Source: Dacryopinax spathularia (taxonomy: Eukaryota; Basidiomycota; Dacrymycetes; Dacrymycetales; Dacrymycetaceae). Taken from it: a DNA stretch of 64,000 nucleotides. The notes under the pieces were generated by a model. The model did no database searches. It saw only the letters and a list, made by a program, of their open reading frames with translations, and was not told the origin of the DNA. Positions 33,742-43,889 of the stretch are shown piece by piece (position 1 is the first letter of the stretch; each line of letters begins with the position of its first letter). The translations under genes and the position numbers were made by a program. The stretch lies in NCBI GenBank assembly GCA_037974965.1, contig JBBPFI010000006.1:1364001-1428000 (forward strand). The letters are read 5' to 3'.

Positions 33742-35096
33742 TGTTCATTCGAAGAGTTTGGATATTGCGAGGTGATGATGGTTGGCTTCCGATGCGGCTG
33801 TTTGCGAAGCGAGCTGGTACGGATGCGGACTCGCGCATACCATTTTGGCCGAGTTATGGACCATTCAACGCGCCGGTTATGAGAACGCGCTGATGCCGAT
33901 GTCGATGGCGAGAGGCTGACGTTGAGGGATTATCAGAACAGGAGAGTCCGAAGATCGGACTACAACGTAATCGGACATACGCTTGGGTGTGGAACGATCC
34001 CGCGAGAGAGACCCGAGGAGAGAACCCTCCCGTCCCACGTGTAGAGAAACCGTGTTGCGTGGTGCATCGAGACTAGACCACACGGACACCAGCGAGATAT
34101 ACGAGCGATAGGCAGCACGGTCTTCTGAACATGAGTGCGGCGATCCTTTATCAGCGGTTTAGCGCATGGAGCTGGTCGATACCATACTGTAGAAGACAGA
34201 TGTCGCCAGCAGTCCAAGGCGCTTGCTGACAGGAGCGGTCGATAAGAGAGTCAAATGTTGAAAAGGGGCCGTACGGTTCCGCCCAATCTTTTGAGGATCG
34301 CTTCTCGGCTCCAGGTAGTCAGCTATAGCTCGATCTGTCGAAGCATGGTGAATGCAAGAACAAAACGGATCATGAGCGCGTCTACGCATACGCGAACAGT
34401 TCTTACGTGTTGATCACGTGCTCCGCACCCCGACGCCACGTCATTCTTCTTCCCTTACAATCTCGCCCCTCAGCTGCCTGGCGCTACTATGACTAAGATT
34501 TTCGGACTTAATCGATGCTTGAGTGACTGCAACAGCATTGCCATGAGCAAGCCATGAAGGACCCTTATTGGCACGATATAGCCCGAACTCCCATGACATC
34601 ACCCGTCTCTCCCTGATGTTGCACTGTAACTCACCCACACTTTGCACGTACCACAGGATGTTGCCCGACCCTGAAGCTGCAGGCTTACGCCCTCATTCCC
34701 CTGTATCCTCATTTGTTTGTATAACTGCTCTCTTTCATTCTCAAGAAAACAGCTTGGCCGCAATCTCTCGCTGTTGCTGATCGCGTCAGACCCGTCACAG
34801 ACCCGCAACCCAGACCTCCCGGTTCAGGCCTCCGATTTTCGTTCGGCTGAGCGCGCCGGTTCTGGTGTCCCCGCACTCATCAATTCCCTATCACTCCGTC
34901 TCCGGTGGGCTCCGCATCCATCAACGCTCCGGACCGGCGTATCCATGGCGGGCGATCCAGTGTATCTTCTTCGACACCGTTTGCCCCCTTGGGCGTGACC
35001 AAAGCGCGGCTGCTTATGACATTTGTTTACATCGGGGATTGCCCGTCTCTCGCTCGTCCTCCGTCTCGTGGGCTCGTTCCTTCTCCCTCCTCGCCA
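33742..35096. other. intergenic region
   Basis: No gene recognised on either strand. It separates the small secreted peptide locus from the HECT-like gene. Confidence 0.4.
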
Positions 35097-38000
35097 TGAC
35101 CTCTCAGCCCTCTTCCAGTCCTACCTCCTTTTCCTGCCAAAATTGCGATCAATGCGAGACATTTTTGTGCAGTGTAAGTGCACTATTGTGACCGGATCGC
35201 GCAGGCTGCTCATTCATCCACCCCACACCTCATAGCCCCCAGAACCTCCCCGCTTCTCCCTGGAAACGCTTTGCGTTTGCAGCTGTCCTCTTCGTCTCCA
35301 CCGGTCCCCCAAGCCCTTCCGCTTTGCTTGTTCCGTTTCCCCTTGCAAATACTTCTACAGCGTATGCGTTTCCGCCCAGACCGATCTTGTCATTTCTCTT
35401 AACCCGAATGTTCCTCCACAGCCTGAATCCAACTGGACCATGCAGACGATGTGCTCAAATCCCCTTGTTGGCGGTGCGTTCTGTGGTGCGCCTTATTCTC
35501 ACCACTACCCCAGTGGTATCAGTGCGCCTCCGTCCAATTCGGTAGCTTCTACCCCTACGGTGCGCTCCCTTCCAACTTTTTACTCTCCCCATTCTCGTCG
35601 CTCACGCGTGGGCCTATAGACTCGAAACAATGCCGCTCGCGGGTCCTTCAATGCCGTTGCTACTCTGTCTGAACTGTCTCCCCATCGAATTGGCGGCGCG
35701 TCGTTCCAGTCTCGTCTACAGCGGACAGTGGTTGATGCAAACCAACAACGCATGGAAGCGTCGGCGCGGCATCCTCCTTCCCTGCTCCGGCCGACCCCTG
35801 CGAGGCGCCTTGGTCCATCCTCTCGTCCCCCACCAACAGCTGCTATTTCAATGAGTTCTTCGGCCGTGCACATCACCTCTGGAAGCACCATCGCATCCCA
35901 ACCGCGGCCGGCCAGCTTACGCCCAACTACTTCTATCCAAACCGCACTTCTGCCTACCACCCCTGTGCTTGCAGTATTCCTACCTATTCCCGTATGTGTA
36001 TATCCTGGTCGTATTCGTTTTGTTTACACCCCCCCCAGCTGTCGGGCCATGCCACAGTCTTCCCACTTGACGGTCAACCTCTTGCGGGTCTCAACACCCG
36101 ACAGCTGATGGATATGCTCAACCGCTTTGAAGACATGGGTCTTCTCCATCGAATATCCCTTAACTCGGCCTCATTCTTTTCGGATTTCCAGATATCCCTG
36201 GTCGCACAGCTGAGGCAACGAGGTTTGGTGTTACCCGCTTCCCCTGTGGCTCCATCCCCGCTGCCTACCCCTTTTCTTTCGGCCGAACTCGCTTCTGAAC
36301 AAAGCTTTACCGCTCGGGAGTTCGATTTCGTGGCTCCAGGCCGCCGAGCCGGGGGAACACCTGGCTCCTACGCCGTGGTCTCTCGTTTCGACAGTCTCCT
36401 TCCGGTTCTGAAGCAGCTCAAAGCTATATACAGGAGATGGACTGACCCTCGCATCCCACAACGTCCACCTTTACTCGTGTTTCTCGGTGCGTCGTGAGCT
36501 CTCACTTCCTTGTTTCTATGCTCAGTCTGTTTCTATCCGTCTAGCCCCCCGTTTCGGGCCGCTTATTGGACCACTTCCGACAACGATGGACCGGCTACCT
36601 GGACTCCATCGCTGTTTCCCGCGTGTTGCGCTTCACCGCCTTGCTCATTGCCGTCCTAACGTAGCGCATCTGGACGATCGCTGCTTCGGCACCAGCTGTG
36701 TCGTCTCGACACTCTCTAATATCCCTGTCAACAACGATCCGACACCCTCCCCCCTTGCACCAACAACCGATCCGACGCCATCTTCTCTAGAACCACCACC
36801 CTTCTTGATCCCGTCCACGCCTTCCTCAGCGTCCTCACTACCGTCTCTCCGTGAGGCCATGGAAGTCTCACTTGATCCTGTACTGTACCTTAGCCCCGTT
36901 TTTATCCCCCTACTTACCTGGCCTTACTAGGAATCTCTCCAAGCTACCCCCTCTCGTGACCCGTCTAATCCTGACGTGCATATGCTGCTGGGGTTGCCTT
37001 TCCCGTCCACGTCAGAAGTGGAAGCACCGCCAGTGCACGAATGGATCCCACCTCGTTCTACCCTTGCAGATTTCACCCCATCTCATGCGACTGAGCTTGC
37101 TCACGAGTCACAACCACCCCGTCGTTCTCACAGTCGCTCAAGCGATGCACCTTCAGCTTCCCACGCATTCACCCCTCCGCCGGGCCAGACAGTCGGCGAA
37201 GCCAGGCAAAGAAGCCGTACCCCGTCCACTTGGTCTGTCGGAGATTCAGACAGTGATGCAGCCCAGCCCGCTCCTCGCTTCCTCATTGGGGGCTTCACCA
37301 TCGATCCCGCTTTCGCCTCCGCATATCTGTTGACGTGGGCTCCTCCTGTCTCCGATCAACAGATACCCACCTTTGCATGGCGTAATGCTGCTAAAGCGTT
37401 ATTCCCCACCTTGCTTGAAGCGCGCAATGGTCCCGGTAGTCCCGACGACCTGCACACCCCTGCAGGCTCTCATATATTCACTGCTCAACAACCACCCGGA
37501 GATGACAACACCCTGCTGGCTTTTGAACATCTCGGTCAAAGCATGCTAGCCGCCCTTTTGTCTTTACTCGACACGGCATATTCCAGAGACCATCCTTCCG
37601 ATCATCCAACTATGCGCAGTCTTCACTACTTCCTCGCCCGCTTCGCCCCGCAGTATTTTCAAGTAGTCATGTCAGTTTGTATTGCCCACAATGTTGCACC
37701 ACTTGGCTAACGTCGCATCCAGTACGCATGTACCTGAACGAGCTCAACATCCGGGCCGCCTGGTCACTTACGGTTCTGGTCCTGCTCGCGCTGCCCTTGC
37801 GTCTGCTCTGTCCCAGCTCATCGGTCAGTTACGACCTTACCTTCCAACCACGCCGGACGGTTGGCTTGCCTTTCGCATCGAAGAGGGTCAAGCCTCCTTG
37901 TCTGACCGTGTCGGCTTATTTCGTGCGTTGGGCATGCTTGGGTTTGTCTGGACCATCCATACAGCCACTCCCCCCGTGAACCTCTCGCCTTACCTTGTCT

Positions 38001-39133
38001 ATCTCGCTACCTCTCTTCATCCAAATCGGGCGGCACGGGCATGCGAAGATCTCGCTTTCGTGCGCACCTTTTCGCCCCAGGCTGCAACGCTCCTCACTTT
38101 GTGGGAAAGCCTATATCACACAAGGGAAGAAGAATCGTCTGTAGCTTCTCGGCCAACGTCGGACCCTGCTGCGTCCTTCTCCGTGTCTGTAGACGACCCC
38201 CTGCTGATCAATCAATTGCATCAGCTCGACTTGGTACGTTTATTTGGTTAGCTTCACCTGTCCCAAATCAGGCGAGTGCCCGGGCTTCGCCACTGATTCC
38301 CCGTAGGACTTTCCCTCCGATCTTACTACACTGAAGATGACGTCGGAACAACACGCACGTATCTACAAAGCCTTGCTACGTCATCTACTATTCGGATCCC
38401 CTTCCAGCCTCTACACTCCGGAATTCGATGCGTTTTGCGACGGCTGGAATGCCCTCGGGTTTGCCAATGTGAGTACGCACTGCTCCCACTGTGCATGGAG
38501 GGGCTCACCTTTCGTAGCACTTCAAGGGACAACCCGCCCTTCCTCTGAAATCGTGGCTATGGAGCGTCTGGCGCGATCCTGCCCTTCAGCCATTGATATT
38601 CATTGCGGAGAAAATCGAATGGAAGGACGCCCAACTCTACACACAGGAGCAACGTTCTGTCCAGACTGCGTTTATCCGATATCTGAAAACCCCTGGTCAT
38701 CCCCCGAGTCGAGACGACGTTTTTGCCGACCAGTTAGCCAATCTCTACGACCTCCATCAGATTCAGCCAAGAGACGTTTCAGATGCGCATGCAAAAGTCG
38801 AGACTAGGCTTCACAACCTAGCGTACGTCGCTCATGGACATTTCCGTTTGGCACACGGGGACAAACTGCAGGTCAGAACTTCGTCCTTGCAGCCTTCCAT
38901 CCCGACTGATCATCTCACTCTCCCTCCTTCAGATCGACCTACGTCCTAGAATGCTGTTCGGCCGCCACGATCGAGATTCTGCAGTCACCAGTCACGTTTG
39001 CTTTGATCAACTCACCTTGTTTTATGGAACTTTCCTGCTCTCTCTCGCTCGCGACGGCGACGATGCCGTCCCCTTTGATCGGCATCTGCACGCCCTTCTC
39101 CTTGAGTCACGGCCGAATTTCAACATGATTTAA
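35097..39133 (+). CDS. large multi-exon protein with HECT-like C-terminus
   Basis: A gene of perhaps ten exons whose end looks like a divergent HECT ubiquitin ligase. A likely start at ATG 35097 gives a Cys cluster (SFSCQNCDQCETFLCS). The next exons are Pro/Ser-rich. Folded exons follow: LAGLNTRQLMDMLNRFEDMG (about 36040-36485), HFRQRWTGYLDSIAVSRVLR (about 36570), AWRNAAKALFPTLLEARNGP (about 36990-37670), RVGLFRALGMLGFVWTIHTA, and KIEWKDAQLYTQEQRSVQTA. The last exon holds SAVTSHVCFDQLTLF, like the HECT catalytic-cysteine box (T-H-x-C-F-x-x-L), and ends LLLESRPNFNMI. HECT identity rests on that box and the helix before it, so it is tentative. Exon borders in the first half are approximate. It lies directly upstream of the PIF1-like helicase, same strand. 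Confidence 0.45.
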
Positions 39134-39415
39134 TCCCTTTCTTCCCAGCCTCTTTCGAAGAGAACTACAGGCACGCTCGCTATATTCATCATACATCTAC
39201 TCTGCCCCACTAATGTTATTCCTGTTTATGACGACTAATAATCTATCCGAAGACATGTAGTAACTCTGTGCGCCAGAGCGCAATTGTCGGCCCTGACGCG
39301 TCCCATGACGCGGTCGTTGCTCTGCTGGGGTTCCTTCCTGTGCATATATGCTACCTCTCTTTCTCCCGGTCACGTTCAGCTCTTTCAGTCCTCATCCAAA
39401 GCTAGTAAAACCTCC

Positions 39416-41327
39416 ATGTTTACCATGCCAGATCCTACTCATAACTCTACTCCTCCCGCACTTTCGAGGGAACAAGCCCACACTCTAGAACTCATAGAAG
39501 CCGGCATGAACGTATTTCTGACCGGCTCCGCTGGTGCGTGCCAGCCACCGATATTGATGTTCACTACATCCGCCTCATTTCAGGTTCTGGCAAGACGTTT
39601 CTGCTTCGCAGGGCGATAGAACGCCTACGAGTATTGTACCCCAATCCGCACGCTGTGGCTGTCTGTGCCATGACGGGGAGAGCCGCTTGTGAGCTTAGAG
39701 GCACGACGCTGCACGATTACGCAGGCATCGGTATAGCCCATGGAGACCATAACGTGTTGCTAAACGAGATTCGGAAACGCCCTAAAGCTGAAATGTGCAT
39801 CCGGGAAACCGTCGTCTTAGTTGTTGATGAAGGTTAGTAACTAGGCCCCATGACCTCGGAAAGTATGAGCCTTGGCTCACATTTGCTGCCTGCTGCTCGT
39901 GATTCCAGTGTCCCTTTTGGAAGGAACGCTCCTAGACGGCCTCTACCGTGCATTCCAAGTGCTTAGAGGGTGTTTGGCGCCTTTCGGAGGAGTTCAAGTA
40001 AGTCATTAAGTACTGTCTCTATATTACTTCTCACCCGCATCAGCTCGTCTTTGCCGGCGATTTCTTTCAGTTACCTCCTATTGGGAAGCGGGGTATGCCA
40101 GTAAAGTACGCTTTTCAAGCGAGGCACTGGCACAAGTGTGTACAAAAGGTGTGCGTATTGTCACAAGTATTCCGGCAAAGGGATCCAGGTTCGCCTAAGT
40201 TCAGACGAAGCTCGAGGCTTTTCTTGCGAATGTTGACCCGGTTACAGCATTTCTGCACCTTTTGCATAACCTCCGTTGCGGAATAGCGAATAAGCAGGTG
40301 GCTAAAGAGCTCGAAGCTCTCTCACGACCCCTCTCTTTTGAGGACGACATCCGCGCGGTTCATCTGTAGGCAAACTCTCCCCTCCTCTCCTCTGTACTCT
40401 TTACTCATCTATCCGCTAGATTCCCATTTCGTGAGGACGTGGCCAACCAAAATGCTAATCAACTTGCCGGCCTGAGCTCCTCAGTACACTCGTTCACTGC
40501 AGTGGATGGAGGTACCCATGGTGAGGTGGAGCGAGCAAGACTTTTACGGGATCTTCAAGCGCCTGCGCGACTTGACCTCAAAGTTGGCGCTCAGGTCATG
40601 TTACTCCGCAACCTCTCAATCGAACGCAATCTAGTAAATGGAAGCCTTGGCATCGTGCAAGCGTTCAAAACACGAGGGCAATGGGATGGGCTATGCCTGA
40701 AAGGCAGTGTTTCACTCGAAGACCTGGACGACCTCCCCTCGTTACCCGGACAAGAGAACGAATTTCCTGTGATAGAATTTCCGGCCGGCCCCCACTCTAA
40801 AGAGAGACAGTTCATCCTCATTCGACCTTATACCTGGACACTCACTGTGGACGATGAAGTAGTTGCCTTCCGCACCCAGGTGAGTTGGACACTGTGCTGT
40901 AGTTTCCTGGCCCGCCGGAGGAGGCTCTCTTGCTGACCAAAGTGAACAGATTCCGCTGCTCTTGGCCTGGGCACTCTCCGTACATAAATCTCAAGGCAGT
41001 AGCCTTCCAAGACTCGTAGTCCATTTGGAAAAGGCGGTCACCAAAGGTGAGGTCTACAGACCTTATGCGTAGCGGCTCCAACTCATGAGCACCTCATCGC
41101 CATTAGGACTGGCATACACTGCTATCACTCGCGCGACTTGTAGGGAAGGCCTACAAGTTCTCAATGCTACTGTTGATCAGGTGCGCTTCATCCCACTGCG
41201 TTTGTTGCAGCTCATTGTCGCCCAGTTCGCTCCCCATCCGGCGGTTTCTCAATGGAGCCGCAGTATTCTGCCTCAAAACCATTCGCTCGCTACTGCGCAA
41301 CATGACGCTGCTCGACCATTGTTCTGA
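39416..41327 (+). CDS. PIF1-family DNA helicase
   Basis: Superfamily 1B 5'-3' DNA helicase related to PIF1/RRM3, which unwinds G-quadruplexes and stalled forks and inhibits telomerase; similar enzymes are also found in Helitrons. Start MFTMPDPTHNSTPP at 39416. Motifs in order: Walker A GSAGSGKTFLLRRAI, split by an intron at 39534-39583; motif Ia VAVCAMTGRAACELRGTTLH; Walker B VVLVVDE-VSLLEG; motif III LVFAGDFFQLPPIG; then LSQVFRQRD; motif V VGAQVMLLRNLSIERNLVNG; and motif VI ALSVHKSQGSSLPRLVVHLE with AYTAITRATCREGLQVL. At least six short introns. I see no Rep endonuclease or Helitron ends, so it is a standalone helicase. Exons around 40180-40310 are hard to close and may contain a lesion. Confidence 0.8.
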
Positions 41328-41589
41328 TCCACAGTCTTGCCTCTGGAGAGGGAGAGCACGTGTATGCAGAGTATTTCACTACATGATGGTGTTATTCTGT
41401 TACTGTTCTCGCTAACATATCGATGTAAATATGTAATGGGTACCACATTCTCGCTTTACCACATTAGGATCGGGATTCTGGAGAACAGCTTTGTTGCATT
41501 CGGAGGCATGCTACAATCGAGGCAATGATGTAGCCGGACGCGCTGTTCCCAGCCTGGCTGCTGAGATGTAGCCTGACGCGTTTCAGAGC

Positions 41590-42244
41590 CGTCTACACCT
41601 GTTCAGTCTTCCGTTCATCCATGCTTGAGCATGAACGCACCTCCTGGAGCCTGACCACGGGCTGATGTAGCCGGTCGGCGGCTGATGTAGCCTGACGCGT
41701 TCCTCAGGCAAGGCTGGCTGCCAGCGATGTAGCCTGACTCTCGTCACCTCCTACGGTAGCCTGATCTGATCGCGGTGTAGCCTGACGTTGAGCCACTGTA
41801 GCCTGACGCGTTGCCAGAGCCGTCTACACCTAATCAGTCTTCCGTTCATCCACGCTTGAGCATGAACGCACCTCCTGGAGCCTGACCACGGGCTGATGTA
41901 GCCGGTCGGTGGCTGATGTAGCCTGATGCGTTCCTCAGGCAAGGCTGGCTGCCAGCGATGTAGCCTGACCCTCGTCACCTCCTATGGTAGCCTGATCTAA
42001 TCGCGGTGTAGCCTGACGTTGAGCCACTGTAGCCTGACGCGTTGCCAGAGCCATCTACACCTAATCAGTCTTCCGTTCATCCACGCTTGAGCATGAACGC
42101 ACCTCCTGGAGCCTGACCACGGGGTGTTGTAGCCGGACGGCGGCTGATGTAGCCTGACGCGTTCCTAGGCACGCTGGCTACTAGCGATGTCGCCAGATCT
42201 CAATAGACTTGTAGCCTGACGCTGACAAGTGTAGCCCGACGCGT
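41590..42244. repeat. 231-bp tandem unit, nearly three copies
   Basis: CGTCTACACC (third copy CATCTACACC) begins at 41590, 41821 and 42052, an exact spacing of 231 bp twice. The units are almost identical over most of their length; the third changes into the 203-bp type. Confidence 0.85.
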
Positions 42245-42640
42245 TACCGGAGGATCTGCACGGCATCAGTACTGCGCCTCATCCAGTCGTTTGAGAGGAA
42301 CGCACCTCCTGCAACCTCAGGACTGGCTGGTGTAGCCGGACGGCGGCTGATGTAGCCTGACGCGTTCCTAGGCACGCTGGCTACTAGCGATGTCGCCAGA
42401 TCTCAATAGACTTGTAGCCTGACGCTGACAAGTGTAGCCCGATGCGTTACCGGAGGATCTGCATGGCATCAGTACTGCGCCTCATCCAGTCGATTGAGAG
42501 GAACGCACCTCCTGCATCCTCAGGACTGGCTGGCGTAGCCGGACGGCGGCTGATGTAGCCTGACACATTCCTCAGGCAAGGCTGCATAGGAGCTCGAACG
42601 CTGAGCCGTCGTGGCCCGAAGGTCTTGCGTGTGGGTCTAT
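42241..42640. repeat. 203-bp tandem unit, about two copies
   Basis: GCGTTACCGGAGGATCTGCA starts at 42241 and, with one change, at 42444, a 203-bp period. Both copies contain TCAGTACTGCGCCTCATCCA. The second copy diverges after about 42590. Confidence 0.8.
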
Positions 42641-42790
42641 ATGGTCTCAGTACTGCGCCTCATCCCTGGCTCAACGATACACGCACCTGCTGTTGCCTGA
42701 CGGCCCGCTTGTGTAGCCTCACGCGCTGTGCCCCAGTCTGGCTACTAGCGGCGGCGTCTGAGGATCACGGTCTTTGATCTTCATCTCATT

Positions 42791-43113
42791 ACGTCTACCT
42801 GCAGAGACTACCCCAGTCAGGCAGCGTTCCATACCACAGCCTGAGGCAATTCAGAGAGCATTGACCGCGGCCCAGCATTCTCCACACAGAGAGGGGGTTA
42901 CTACCAGTGGGTGCCACGTACCCATTACACCCTGAGGAGGACCCCCAGCTGCCACGCAACTGGGCAGGGTCCCATTTGATTGTGGCGCTAACCGAATGTT
43001 TACACAGGGGAGAAACATGAAACGGAACCCGGACTTCGCATAGCTCTGCTACAGTAGAAAAGAGGTCTTGTTTTCAACAGTCGACCCGCTCTCAAACAAC
43101 CCTAATAATACGC
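42791..43113. other. spacer between satellite and LTR element
   Basis: No gene or repeat recognised. It contains the left copy of the ACGC flank of the LTR element at its end. Confidence 0.4.
43110..43113. repeat. target-site duplication, left copy (ACGC)
   Basis: ACGC immediately before the 5' LTR, matched by ACGC at 57951-57954 after the 3' LTR. Four bases is within the range used by Ty3-type integrases. Confidence 0.65.
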
Positions 43114-43575
43114 TGTGAGGAGTATTCTCCTCCTGAGCGGGGAATGAGGCAACAGGTGGTTACTCGAGGCCGATGGACCCTGAGCGCCGAATCTCGGAAC
43201 CAGTAGTCGCGACCGGATCTCAGAACGGGATCTAGGCCTGGCAAGCTCGGCTCGAGATCTCGGAACGGTTAGCCGGTCCGGGCGGAGACTGAAATCTCGA
43301 GGCGAGATTCCGGTATCGTCCGGAGTGAAGGTAAAATTTCGTACTTGCCCTAGACCTTACATATATCGTAGCGGTAGGTACGAAGTTAGGTGCGAATGAC
43401 CACTACGATCGTGAAACCCATCTCGTTCGCCCCACCGAATCGCCCCGCATCGCCCTCTTGAAACGAAATATCGTTTCGGTACTTCGATCTCGTCGTCCCA
43501 TTTCCCCTCGATCTTTTACCTGCCCATCGCACCTAAGATCTCTCCTGCACACCTGGGGAAGGAAAGGATCACACA
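43114..43575 (+). repeat. 5' LTR
   Basis: 462 bp, TG...CA ends, matched by 57489-57950. Contains at least four copies of the TCTCG-type palindrome, for example at 43191, 43215, 43251 and 43293. Confidence 0.93.
43293..43309 (+). repeat. palindrome in 5' LTR
   Basis: AATCTCGAGGCGAGATT: AATCTCG and CGAGATT arms around AGG, a 7-bp perfect inverted repeat. The same copy is present in the 3' LTR. Confidence 0.8.
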
Positions 43576-43578
43576 AAT

Positions 43579-43595
43579 TGGAGCCCAACGCGAGG
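43579..43595 (+). other. putative primer-binding site
   Basis: TGGAGCCCAACGCGAGG begins four bases after the 5' LTR; a TGG start next to the LTR is the usual form of a tRNA-complementary site. The priming tRNA is not identified. Confidence 0.4.
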
Positions 43596-43889
43596 GGTTC
43601 TAGCTACGCAGCCTGCAGTCACTCTTCAGGCACCGGCTGGAAGAGCCGACGAAAGTCGACTCGACAGGTATAGATTAACACGGCGGATAGGCGGCAGACT
43701 CGTCGTACGACGGCACAGAAGGCCACGGAGCGAGAGGGGACGTCATCGACAGCGGCGTCACGAATACCGCTCCGCAGAGCGGGGGAAGGTCGAACCGACA
43801 CATCCTCGACTCTCTCTTCCAATTCCACGTCTGAAGAATCGTTTCAAGATCTCGGTCCGAGACTACGTATAAGGGAGACTTCGGTAGCA

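Larger units (their letters stand above)
41529..42790. repeat. satellite-like array of GTAGCCTGACGCG repeats
   Basis: The motif GTAGCCTGACGCG and close variants (GTAGCCGGACGGCGG, GTAGCCTGATCTG) recur dozens of times, embedded in longer units that repeat in tandem. Units share AACGCACCTCCTG and GGCTGATGTAGCC. The array starts about 200 bp after the PIF1 helicase stop and ends before the LTR element. No open reading frame of note. Confidence 0.85.

Noticed and set aside
39416-41327. Reading the helicase as part of a Helitron.
   Set aside because: No Rep/HUH endonuclease frame and no 5'-TC or CTRR hairpin end seen around it.
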